Shown: piece after piece, positions 33,146-40,311 of the stretch
Numbering within the stretch: position 1 is the first letter of the stretch
Layout: every line of letters starts with the position of its first letter
NCBI GenBank assembly: GCA_944321965.1
Contig: CALUNH010000019.1
Coordinates: 1-42,499 of the forward strand
Length of the DNA stretch: 42,499 nt
Origin: an uncultured Alistipes sp.
GTDB lineage: Bacteria > Bacteroidota > Bacteroidia > Bacteroidales > Rikenellaceae
Reading direction: 5' to 3'
Translations under genes and position numbers: made by a program
The notes under the pieces: generated by a model
What the model saw: the letters and a program-made list of their open reading frames with translations, nothing else
Database searches by the model: none
Told to the model about the DNA's origin: nothing

Positions 33146-34333
33146 TCAGAAGATGATGCTGTGCGAGGATTCGCGTTCGTTCCAGTCGGCGACCGTCAGG
33201 GTCAGCTCAAGGTCGGTTTTGCTGATGGACACCGTGTAGGTATATCGTTTTCCGGGGAGGTACTCCGTGCTTTCGGTGAATGTTCCGTCGCCGTTGTCGA
33301 TGCGTTCGGTCACCTGCGGGATGGTCACCGTGAAGACGGCATCACCGCCGCTCTGGGTCGTGAAGCAGAATTTCAGACTGCCCGGCGACGCCTGCGGGAG
33401 GATCAGCACCCATCCGTTGTTGCCGGTGAAGAGGTCCCCGTTGGTTGTTCCCGTAGCGGAGTATGCGGTTGCCGAGGTTGTCGATCCGTGTTCGTCGGTC
33501 GAGAACGTGATTCCGGAGTTTTGCCAGTAGTAGATCTTCTCGGTGACGGGAGGGTAGTATCCCAGGCTCCAGGAGATGCTTTCGGTTTCGGTCTCGGAGC
33601 CGTAGGCCAACATGCCGGAGGTTGCGAAGTCGCGCGTATCGGCGTTCTGGAAGTAGCACGAAGTGAGTTTGTCTTCGGTTGCGAAGTTGGCCTTGATAAT
33701 AAAGCGGATGGCGGCCAGTCCGTGGCTGAAGTGCAGGCCGACGGGTTTGCTGAGGTCGACCTGGGGATTGGTTGTATCGACGGCGTTGTAGGCGAGCAGG
33801 AGGTCTTCCTGGAGGTTGTGCGTGGGGTATTCGATCACGAAGGTGGTGGCGCTGGTCGACGAGATGACGTTTTCGCTGATCTTCTGGGGGAAGAAGGCGC
33901 GGAACTTGTACCTGCCGCCGATGTACCAGTAGAGGTCTTCGCCTTCGTAGTTCCAGTAGCTGTAGGGGTTCCCGTTCGTTTTATTGGCATAGATGAGCCG
34001 GGTTCCGCTGAAGAGGTTTTTTATGGTGACTTCGTCACCCTGGAGATCCTGGTAGGTATAGTCGGCCCAGATACCGATAGCCAGCCCTTTGCCGCCCGCG
34101 GATGCGGGGGTGCAGGCCTCTTCGAGGGTGATCCAGTCGGGGGTCTGGCCCTCCTCGGGGGCGGGGCCGACGAGCGAGCGGCTTTGGCTCCCGGGGGATG
34201 CCACGCTGGCGACATCCCATCTGATGGGGCGGTCCCCGGCCGCGGGAGCCGGTTCATCCGTACGATCAGGGTCGTTGCAGCCCCAGGCGGAGGCTGCCAG
34301 CAACGGAATCAGATATTTGAATATTCGAATCAT
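33146..34333 (-). CDS. Fimbrillin-family lipoprotein (third subunit)
   Basis: A 395-residue protein. Signal peptide with W-G-C at Cys19. S-Q-S-R52 followed by S-L-V is a plausible trypsin-like cleavage site as in other type V pilins, where cutting exposes the donor strand groove. The body shows Mfa_like_1 features: Y-K-F-R-A-F-F-P, L-L-L-A-Y-N-A-V-D, V-G-L-H-F-S-H-G-L-A-A-I-R-F-I-I-K-A, G-K-R-Y-T-Y-T-V-S-I-S-K-T-D-L-E-L-T-L-T-V-A-D-W-N-E. It is likely a minor (shaft or tip) subunit. Spacing of 14 bases to the gene before it in transcription order suggests co-expression. Confidence 0.8.
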   Translation of the reverse strand: MIRIFKYLIPLLAASAWGCNDPDRTDEPAPAAGDRPIRWDVASVASPGSQSRSLVGPAPEEGQTPDWITLEEACTPASAGGKGLAIGIWADYTYQDLQGDEVTIKNLFSGTRLIYANKTNGNPYSYWNYEGEDLYWYIGGRYKFRAFFPQKISENVISSTSATTFVIEYPTHNLQEDLLLAYNAVDTTNPQVDLSKPVGLHFSHGLAAIRFIIKANFATEDKLTSCYFQNADTRDFATSGMLAYGSETETESISWSLGYYPPVTEKIYYWQNSGITFSTDEHGSTTSATAYSATGTTNGDLFTGNNGWVLILPQASPGSLKFCFTTQSGGDAVFTVTIPQVTERIDNGDGTFTESTEYLPGKRYTYTVSISKTDLELTLTVADWNERESSHSIIF

Positions 34334-34347
34334 ACGGTTTTCGGATG

Positions 34348-35283
34348 TTAGTCGATTTGAGAGGGATTTTCCTGAATGACCTCGACGCCGGAGGTGCTGA
34401 CGGCCAGCGTGAAGGTATATTGGTGTCCGGCCGAGAGCGTCCGTTTGATCTCCACGTCGGACACCTCCTCGGGGATTCTGTCCTGCGACGGGGCGACGAC
34501 ATCGTAGGCGACTCGCAGCGAGGCATCCAGATCCTGGGGAATGATCCGGCGGGTTTCGCCGATGTCCTGGGATGAATAGCCGACCGGCCAGTCGCCCTCG
34601 AAGAAATTGATTTCTCCCGTGAGGTTCTGGAGGTCCCAGGAGGGGTTCGGCAGCGAGTGGAAACGGCCTTTCAGTTTGACGTTTTCGAGCGAGATGCTGC
34701 GGACGTAGATCCGGGCGGTTTCATACTCGGAGACGCCTCTCACGCGGAAGCTGACTTCGCAGAGGGCGGGGATCATCGGGAGCGTGACGACGCCTCCGTT
34801 TCGGTTTTTGGACAGATTGGCCTGCGGCAGGGTATACCGCAGGTCGCCGGGGTCGGTCGAGGTGTCTACATCGTCGAAGACGACTCCCTGGGAGTTGTCG
34901 CATCGGGCGGCGGCATCGAAGGGTGCGAACCCGATGCAGGCGAGGTTGTATGAATAGGGAGGCCAGTCGGGTTTCGATTCGGGGTACCAGAAAACGCCGT
35001 CGCGGAGCAGTTTTTCCCGGTCGAGGAACGGTTCGGCGTTTTCGGACCCGGTGCTCCAGGTCTCGGTCCGGTCGAGGGTCCAGGCGCTGACGCCGAACGA
35101 GTTGTTGCCGGTGTCGCCGGTGTTGTCGGGGGTCTCCCCGGCGCGGACCTGAGCGTGCATGACGGGTTCGAATGCGAGCGGCACGACGGGGTCGTGATGC
35201 TCGCGTTCCTCGTTCACGCAGCCGGAGCCGACGGTCGGGAAGATCGCGGCAGTGAGGAGGATTCGATAAAACGTTTTTTTCAT
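34348..35283 (-). CDS. Fimbrillin-family lipoprotein (second subunit)
   Basis: A 311-residue protein. The signal peptide ends G-S-G-C at Cys22. H-A-Q-V-R47 then A-G-E is a candidate pilin maturation cut. The body is of the Mfa_like_1 type: N-S-F-G-V-S-A-W-T-L-D-R, V-F-W-Y-P-E, Y-S-Y-N-L-A-C-I-G-F-A-P, L-C-E-V-S-F-R-V-R-G-V, and the closing H-Q-Y-T-F-T-L-A-V-S-T-S-G-V-E-V. It sits 85 bases after the major fimbrillin with two hairpins between. A minor subunit or anchor role is inferred. Confidence 0.75.
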   Translation of the reverse strand: MKKTFYRILLTAAIFPTVGSGCVNEEREHHDPVVPLAFEPVMHAQVRAGETPDNTGDTGNNSFGVSAWTLDRTETWSTGSENAEPFLDREKLLRDGVFWYPESKPDWPPYSYNLACIGFAPFDAAARCDNSQGVVFDDVDTSTDPGDLRYTLPQANLSKNRNGGVVTLPMIPALCEVSFRVRGVSEYETARIYVRSISLENVKLKGRFHSLPNPSWDLQNLTGEINFFEGDWPVGYSSQDIGETRRIIPQDLDASLRVAYDVVAPSQDRIPEEVSDVEIKRTLSAGHQYTFTLAVSTSGVEVIQENPSQID

Positions 35284-35303
35284 GCTGTCAGGTCATTTTA
35301 GGG

Positions 35304-35360
35304 CCTGCGGCGGGTATCACCCCGTCCGCAGGCAGGATGCGGAGCTGGAATCGCCTCCGC
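35304..35360 (-). other. Two hairpins between the first and second fimbrillin genes
   Basis: A CCTGCGG/CCGCAGG stem (35304-35332) and a GCGGAG/CTCCGC stem (35339-35360) fill the 85-base gap. Neither has a T-tract. They could stabilise the major pilin mRNA 3' end or attenuate read-through, giving more major than minor subunit. Confidence 0.45.
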
Positions 35361-35368
35361 GGGCGGTT

Positions 35369-36463
35369 TTAGAGGTCGATGTCGGGTGTTACGGGCACAT
35401 CAGTCCAGTCTTCGACAATCGGCTCGAAGTAGATCTTGTTCAATCCGAAGATGATGTTGTAGGTATAGCGCGTGTTGGGCTTCCAGGTCTTGGCATTGGT
35501 AGCGGTGTTGAGCTGGAAGGTTTTGGTGTGCTCGATTGCACCCGAAATGGACGAGCCGTATGTGTAGGTGATCTCTACGATGGCGGCATCGTTCCCTTCG
35601 AACGACTGCGGGAGCAGGATCAGATCGGCGGCATTGGTCGGCTCCTGGCGAGTCGTTCCGTCCTCGGGTACGGCGAATGCACCCGAGAAGGCCACGTACT
35701 CGTTGTTGGCATCTCCCGTAGGGGTCCATACCGGAGTACGGTCCGTTGTGCTGTCGGTCAGCCCCTCGTTGAAGATACCGGCACCGTACACGTTCTTGAT
35801 GGTAATGCTCTTGATCTTGAAGTCGTTGTCGGCAGCATGGTAGTCGGCATCGGTTCCCACCTTGAAGACGATCGACGAAAGGGCGTGGCGGAAAACAATG
35901 TCAACACCATCATAGGTGTTGTGCGAAGCGCTCCCGGTGTATTGATCAGTCGACGAGGTGCGGTTGTAGGCGCGGTCGCTGTACATCAGGTCATACTGTT
36001 TACCGACATCCGCTACCGTAAAGCCAGCGATCTGCAGACCTTCGGCCGTGTGCGTGTAGGTACCTACGGCATCCGCGGGAGAGTAGGCGGCGAAGGTCAG
36101 TTTACCGTTTTTGGGCCAGAAATAATCCTTTGCCGAAACCCAGCTTTTGTCTTTGTTGAAGGTAACCACGACGGGGTCCCCAGCAGCACTGGCGGTCATG
36201 TAGTTCGTCCATCCGTTGGCCTCATCGCCGAAGGTCGTGTAGTCCTCTTCGTGGTACCAGCCCCAGACCTTGAAGCTCTCTTTGATCGGATATGCTCCAA
36301 CGATCTCACCGTACTTCGTTACGGCACGGGTTGAGGTACCTACGACAGGTGCTTCGAAGGAGATCTTCGAATCCGACGCAATCAAACCGCTTTCACTTTC
36401 GTTTTTGACGCAACTGGCAAGTGCTGCACCGGCAACAGTTGCAAAAAGCAGAATTCGTTTCAT
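35369..36463 (-). CDS. Fimbrillin-family protein, likely major type V pilus subunit
   Basis: This is a 364-residue lipoprotein; lipobox L-A-S-C at Cys18. T-S-T-R46 then A-V-T-K fits the Arg-specific cut that matures type V pilins. Body features of Mfa_like_1: F-K-V-W-G-W-Y-H, Y-F-W-P-K-N-G-K-L-T-F-A-A-Y-S-P, Y-D-L-M-Y-S-D, V-D-I-V-F-R-H-A-L-S-S-I-V-F-K-V, and end R-Y-T-Y-N-I-I-F-G-L-N-K-I-Y-F-E-P-I-V-E-D-W. It is first of the fimbrillin genes and has the most regular pilin layout, so the major subunit is the best guess. Its leader includes direct repeats (AAGTTTGAAAT-type) and, 88 bases upstream, the 23-unit heptamer array. Confidence 0.8.
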   Translation of the reverse strand: MKRILLFATVAGAALASCVKNESESGLIASDSKISFEAPVVGTSTRAVTKYGEIVGAYPIKESFKVWGWYHEEDYTTFGDEANGWTNYMTASAAGDPVVVTFNKDKSWVSAKDYFWPKNGKLTFAAYSPADAVGTYTHTAEGLQIAGFTVADVGKQYDLMYSDRAYNRTSSTDQYTGSASHNTYDGVDIVFRHALSSIVFKVGTDADYHAADNDFKIKSITIKNVYGAGIFNEGLTDSTTDRTPVWTPTGDANNEYVAFSGAFAVPEDGTTRQEPTNAADLILLPQSFEGNDAAIVEITYTYGSSISGAIEHTKTFQLNTATNAKTWKPNTRYTYNIIFGLNKIYFEPIVEDWTDVPVTPDIDL

Positions 36464-36550
36464 GTAACTTGAAATTTGAGATTTGAGATTGAATTGAAAT
36501 AAGTTTGAAATAAGTTTGAATGAGTTAGAATGTGTTTTTGTTTTTCGTTT

Positions 36551-36711
36551 ATTGGCAGTTGCTTGTCGTTTGTCGTTTGTCGTTTGTCGTTTATTGGCAG
36601 TTGCTTGTCGTTTGTTGCTTGTCGTTTGTCGTTTATTGGCAGTTGCTTGTCGTTTGTCGTTTGTTGCTTGTCGTTTGTCGTTTGTTGCTTGTCGGCAGTC
36701 GGCAGTCGTTT
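36551..36711. repeat. Heptanucleotide array, 23 exact 7-base units of four types
   Basis: The array is 161 bases, exactly 23 units of seven. On the plus strand the units are GTCGTTT (most frequent), GTTGCTT, ATTGGCA and GTCGGCA, in mixed order with a higher-order block (ATTGGCA-GTTGCTT-GTCGTTT) seen three times. It begins just after the stop of the DUF5119 gene in transcription order and ends 88 bases before the major fimbrillin ATG. There are no stop codons in the plus-strand frames, which creates artificial open frames. Confidence 0.9.
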
Positions 36712-36712
36712 G

Positions 36713-37753
36713 TCAGATGATGATGTCTGTTTGAATATCTTCCCAGTCGTCCACTTCGGGCGTGAACCCGTCTCCGTCGGAATCCTGGGGTGGCTCGGGT
36801 ATGACGAGCACCTCTTCGAGCAGGATCCATTGGTGATCGATGGCGTTCGGTTTGGAGAACTCGTCCGTGATGTCGAGGGTTGTGGTCAGCGCCCTGCCGT
36901 CGGTGGTCCGCACGTCGAAGGTCACGGCGAGACTGTTGTTCCGGTCGGGGAGCTTCCCGAAGGTGTGGAAGGTGGTGTAGATAAAGGGCTCGCTGGAATC
37001 CATGCCGCCGCGCTGCATCTCGAAATAGAGCGTAACGGGGTCCTCGGAACGTCCGTTGCCGTCATGCAGCGTGGCTGACCCCGCCATACCCGAGAGCAGC
37101 CCTACGGCCGACGAGATCCATTCGGCTCCCTTGACCCGGATCTGAAGGTAGTAGGAGAGGACGATGCTCCCGGCCGTGAAGTGGTCTCCGGCGGAATTTT
37201 GCAGCGTATCGATATCGGGCCCGTAATCGAGCCGGAGCGTCTCGTTGCGGTCGACGAACAGATGGTCGGGGACATATACGATTCGTTCCTCCTCGTCGGC
37301 CCGCACGGAGAGGGAGTTCTTCAGCACCGACGAGATCTCGTTGGTGTAGGCCATGGCCCCGTCATAGATATGGCTCTGGTCGATGATCGTCGATTCCGTT
37401 CCGAAATTGTAGGTCATGAGCCGGTAGTCGCCCGGTTCGGCGATGATGTACCCGTCGAAGTAGGTGCCCCGGGCGTCGGTATTCCGGTTTCTCAGGTACC
37501 GCTCTGCGGCGGTCCTGTTGTGCTTCTGGTCGTAGAGCACCACGCGAAGCACGTCGGGCGTCGCGTATTCGGGCGTGGGAAGCGACGGGTCGTAGAATCC
37601 GGTCGTCACGTTTTTGATCTCTTCGTCGAGATATACCCGGACGTAGTGCGTGTTCCCGGCCTCGACCAGCGGGCGGCGCTCGCATTGCGTGGCCAGGATT
37701 GCCGTAGCCGTCAGTGTCGCGGCCAGGAAAGACCTCTTCGTTACACGTTTCAT
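36713..37753 (-). CDS. DUF5119-type pilus anchor-like lipoprotein
   Basis: A 346-residue protein. Signal peptide ends T-Q-C at Cys24. H-Y-V-R-V-Y-L-D-E-E-I-K, V-L-R-V-V-L-Y-D and G-D-Y-R-L-M-T-Y-N-F-G-T-E are typical of DUF5119/FimB-Mfa2-like proteins found at the start of type V pilus operons. At the C-terminus D-S-D-G-D-G-F-T-P-E-V-D (324-335) is an EF-hand-like calcium loop. The ATG overlaps the stop of the DUF3575 gene by 4 bases (ATGA), showing translational coupling. The stop touches the start of the heptamer array. An outer-membrane anchor or assembly role is inferred. Confidence 0.75.
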   Translation of the reverse strand: MKRVTKRSFLAATLTATAILATQCERRPLVEAGNTHYVRVYLDEEIKNVTTGFYDPSLPTPEYATPDVLRVVLYDQKHNRTAAERYLRNRNTDARGTYFDGYIIAEPGDYRLMTYNFGTESTIIDQSHIYDGAMAYTNEISSVLKNSLSVRADEEERIVYVPDHLFVDRNETLRLDYGPDIDTLQNSAGDHFTAGSIVLSYYLQIRVKGAEWISSAVGLLSGMAGSATLHDGNGRSEDPVTLYFEMQRGGMDSSEPFIYTTFHTFGKLPDRNNSLAVTFDVRTTDGRALTTTLDITDEFSKPNAIDHQWILLEEVLVIPEPPQDSDGDGFTPEVDDWEDIQTDIII

Positions 37754-39045
37754 CGGCTACCTCCTTTCGCTTTTTTCCGGATGAGCAGGGGCACACTGAG
37801 GGCTACTTCGATCTTGGTGGGACCGAAATAGTGCCAGACGCCGGTTTTGTTGCGATCCCGGATCAGGAGCTCCCAGTCGGACGTGGGGTTGTAGTGCCTG
37901 TATGGGATCCGGGCATATCCCGCCGAGATGGAGAATTCGAGGTTGAGCCGCTTGGCAATGGGCATCGAATAGCCGTATGTGAGGCCTGCGCTGAAGAATT
38001 CGCCCTGATAGCAGAATGTCCGGTTGGCCTGCAGGTCGAATTTCCCGCCCATGCCGTAGAGCCCGAGGAAATGTCCGACCAGCGCGTCGCGCTGTACCCT
38101 GCGCGAGGATTCGGGCTTGGTTTGGGGCTTGAACCACCACCGGAATTCGCCTCCGAAGGAGAGATACTGCAGGCAGTACCGGTTGCTGTTCGAAAGCCAC
38201 CAGGGACAGTGGTGCTCGTAGAGAATCGAGAACTTTTCGTTGAAGGGCACCTCGACGGCGAAATTCAGGGCCGTGACCGCATCGTAGAGCAGATTGGTCT
38301 TCAGGGCGAGGATGGTTTTTTTCTCCCGGGGCCTTTCGATGTGCAGCGGTGTCAGGGGACTCGGCTCGGGTTCGGATACGGCGAAAACCGTCTCTTTCCC
38401 TACCGGTTCCTGATGGGGTTTCTGCCAGATGCAGACCCAGGTTGCCAGACGCAGCCTGGGCATGTGCTTGCGGATGATATATTTATATGTATATCCGTTG
38501 TCGAGTTGCTGGAGCCTCCATTTTTTGGTGTCGTTGCGGACGGGAGCCCGGAGTATGGCAAGGACTTTTTCGCGGTCGTTCCGGTGGTAGTTGGCTTCGA
38601 GTTCTTCGGCCAGTCCGGTCCAGTTTTCCTCCATGGGGCAGAGCCGGATCCGCTCCGGATTGAAGTCGCGCTCCTGGGGAATGTGGGCCAGGACGAAGCG
38701 CTTGGCGGCCTCGGCTCGTCGTTCCGCAAGCCAGACGTTGTGTTCATAGACGCCTTCGGGAGAGGCGTAGGCATAGATGGAGATGCTGTCGATCTGCGGT
38801 GAATTGGCAAGATAGAGCCGGATCCGCTCCATTTGCCGCTTGTTGTCGAGATACGTTTCGTCGAGGTCGATTCTGTCTCTCCAGTAATAGAGGGCGAATC
38901 TGTCGACAACGCATGATGAATCGGGAGATTCCGTTTCAGTAAAATTCCCCCCCCCTCCGTTCGGATAAACGGATGATGCCCGGCCCGTAACCGGGCATAA
39001 CAGGCACATCATACAGGCAAGTATGACTGACGTATTAATCCGCAT
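37750..39045 (-). CDS. DUF3575 protein with N-terminal OmpA-like region
   Basis: A 431-residue exported protein, signal peptide ~1-24. Residues ~45-200 look like an OmpA-type periplasmic domain (I-S-I-Y-A-Y-A-S-P-E-G-V-Y-E-H-N, L-A-E-R-R-A-E-A-A-K-R-F), and the C-terminal ~190 residues are DUF3575, a beta-barrel-like domain (A-L-K-T-N-L-L-Y-D-A-V-T-A-L-N-F-A-V-E-V-P, F-G-G-E-F-R-W-W-F, G-K-F-D-L-Q, Y-G-Y-S-M-P-I-A-K-R-L-N-L-E-F-S). Such genes open Bacteroidales type V pilus operons and are thought to aid outer-membrane assembly. It is the first gene of this reverse run, with no closer gene upstream for ~325 bases. Confidence 0.75.
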   Translation of the reverse strand: MRINTSVILACMMCLLCPVTGRASSVYPNGGGGNFTETESPDSSCVVDRFALYYWRDRIDLDETYLDNKRQMERIRLYLANSPQIDSISIYAYASPEGVYEHNVWLAERRAEAAKRFVLAHIPQERDFNPERIRLCPMEENWTGLAEELEANYHRNDREKVLAILRAPVRNDTKKWRLQQLDNGYTYKYIIRKHMPRLRLATWVCIWQKPHQEPVGKETVFAVSEPEPSPLTPLHIERPREKKTILALKTNLLYDAVTALNFAVEVPFNEKFSILYEHHCPWWLSNSNRYCLQYLSFGGEFRWWFKPQTKPESSRRVQRDALVGHFLGLYGMGGKFDLQANRTFCYQGEFFSAGLTYGYSMPIAKRLNLEFSISAGYARIPYRHYNPTSDWELLIRDRNKTGVWHYFGPTKIEVALSVPLLIRKKAKGGSR

Positions 39046-39370
39046 AAGACAGTTTCAGTGCCATTCTCCGGTAATACTGAGCCATTCAATATCCATCTGC
39101 ACAACCCGGGAAACAATGTTTCAACTCTCGGGCAAAGTATTAGGCTTCGGAGTCGTTTTGGAGTGCTAAGTTAGTCATTATTCGTATAACTAACAATTTT
39201 TATTTAAAAAAATTAGTTTTTCATTCTAAAAATAGCATAAAAGGTTATAAAAATACGTGAAATGGGTGATTAAAAGAAAAATCGAAGCCCCGGATTCACA
39301 AGTGCCCCTCCGAAAGATGCCGCAAGGCTCTTTCGGAGGGGTCCTTCGTGTGCTTTCTGCGCAACGCGCG
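39046..39370. other. Intergenic region before the pilus operon
   Basis: No gene is seen. An AT-rich stretch (39180-39260) likely holds the pilus operon promoter, though only a partial -7 box (ATACTTTG on the minus strand near 39136) was found. An inverted repeat GTTAGT...ACTAAC near 39172-39194 could be an operator. The terminator of the BACON/protease unit lies at 39305-39341. Confidence 0.5.
39305..39341 (-). terminator. Hairpin after the BACON gene
   Basis: A 13-bp stem CCCCTCCGAAAGA / TCTTTCGGAGGGG, extended by GCC/GGC across a one-base bulge to a GCAA tetraloop. It lies 29 bases after the BACON stop on the minus strand. There is no T-tract, so termination rests on the strong stem. Confidence 0.6.
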
Positions 39371-40276
39371 TCAGAATTGCGTCAGGTCGATCTTCGTCAC
39401 GTTGATCAGATCCGAAACCGAAAATTCCTCGGCTCCCGACGTCTCGATGGTCACGGTGTGCGACCCCGTCTCCTGATAGGTGTGGGACAGCGACTCGCGG
39501 TACTCCTCCTCCGTGCCGTCACCCCACGATACCTTCCCCGGCAGGAATTCCTTTCCGGAAATGTCCGGAACCTGGAACGTCGGATTCGTATGTGTGATGT
39601 AGAGCCAGTTCATGTTGACACGTGCCTGCTGGCGGATCGTGATGATCTGTTCCACATCGTCGGCTATGAGGAGGATCTTCGCTTCGCGGGGATCCGTCTT
39701 CGGGTTCGGGTCGATGATGAAGTACAGCGTCTTCCCGACAAGCCCCCGGACCGACGACGGAACCGTCTGGCGGATCCACGTCTCGGAAACCTCGACCTGG
39801 AAATCGACGTTCGTGTTGACCTGGAAATCCAGCGTTCCGCCCGCCGCATCGATCGGGTAGCTATCCTCCGCTATGAGAATGGCATTCTTCTGCATCTGCG
39901 TCACGGTGAACGTCTGCTTCAGGCCGAACGTCCGGTTGGTGAAGACGATGCGGGCCGTGCGGTTGTCATACTCCTCGTTCGGGTCCGCCTCGAAGTGGTG
40001 GATGCCCGTCTCGGGCGTGCCGGTGGTGACTTCTCGCAACCACTCGGAGGCGTCGGGCAATTCGACCTCGTAGTCGACGTTGCATTGAACCTTGACCGTG
40101 AAGGGACCTCCCTGGCTGCCGATGGTCTGTTTGTCGGTCGTGAGGGTCATTTTTGCTTCCGGCGTTTCATCGTCGTCCGTCTGGCTCTTCGAACAGCCGG
40201 ACAGGACGAAAACCAGGATCGGAAGCAGGAGCCCGACGCTATGGAAGACGCTATGGAATAGGTTATCTCTTTTCAT
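39371..40276 (-). CDS. BACON-domain lipoprotein
   Basis: This is a 301-residue protein. The signal peptide ends V-L-S-G-C at Cys28. Two BACON-type beta domains follow: ~45-130 (T-I-G-S-Q-G-G-P-F-T-V-K-V-Q-C-N-V-D-Y-E-V) and ~140-225 (I-D-A-A-G-G-T-L-D-F-Q-V-N-T-N-V-D-F-Q-V, T-W-I-R-Q). A C-terminal PKD-like part has K-V-S-W-G-D-G-T-E-E. BACON domains are thought to bind carbohydrate or mucin. ATG 40276 fits the signal peptide; ATG 40315 would overlap the protease stop as ATGA, so translational coupling and a longer leader are possible. It is the second gene after the C10 protease and might bind or restrain it. Confidence 0.8.
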   Translation of the reverse strand: MKRDNLFHSVFHSVGLLLPILVFVLSGCSKSQTDDDETPEAKMTLTTDKQTIGSQGGPFTVKVQCNVDYEVELPDASEWLREVTTGTPETGIHHFEADPNEEYDNRTARIVFTNRTFGLKQTFTVTQMQKNAILIAEDSYPIDAAGGTLDFQVNTNVDFQVEVSETWIRQTVPSSVRGLVGKTLYFIIDPNPKTDPREAKILLIADDVEQIITIRQQARVNMNWLYITHTNPTFQVPDISGKEFLPGKVSWGDGTEEEYRESLSHTYQETGSHTVTIETSGAEEFSVSDLINVTKIDLTQF

Positions 40277-40311
40277 GATGTCTGCTTGCTTGGATCGTTT
40301 CTGTCGTTGAT

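Noticed and set aside
36516-36734. Forward open frames across the heptamer array
   Set aside because: The array has no stops in any forward frame, so the frames are a by-product of the repeat; the translation is Cys/Arg/Leu repetition.
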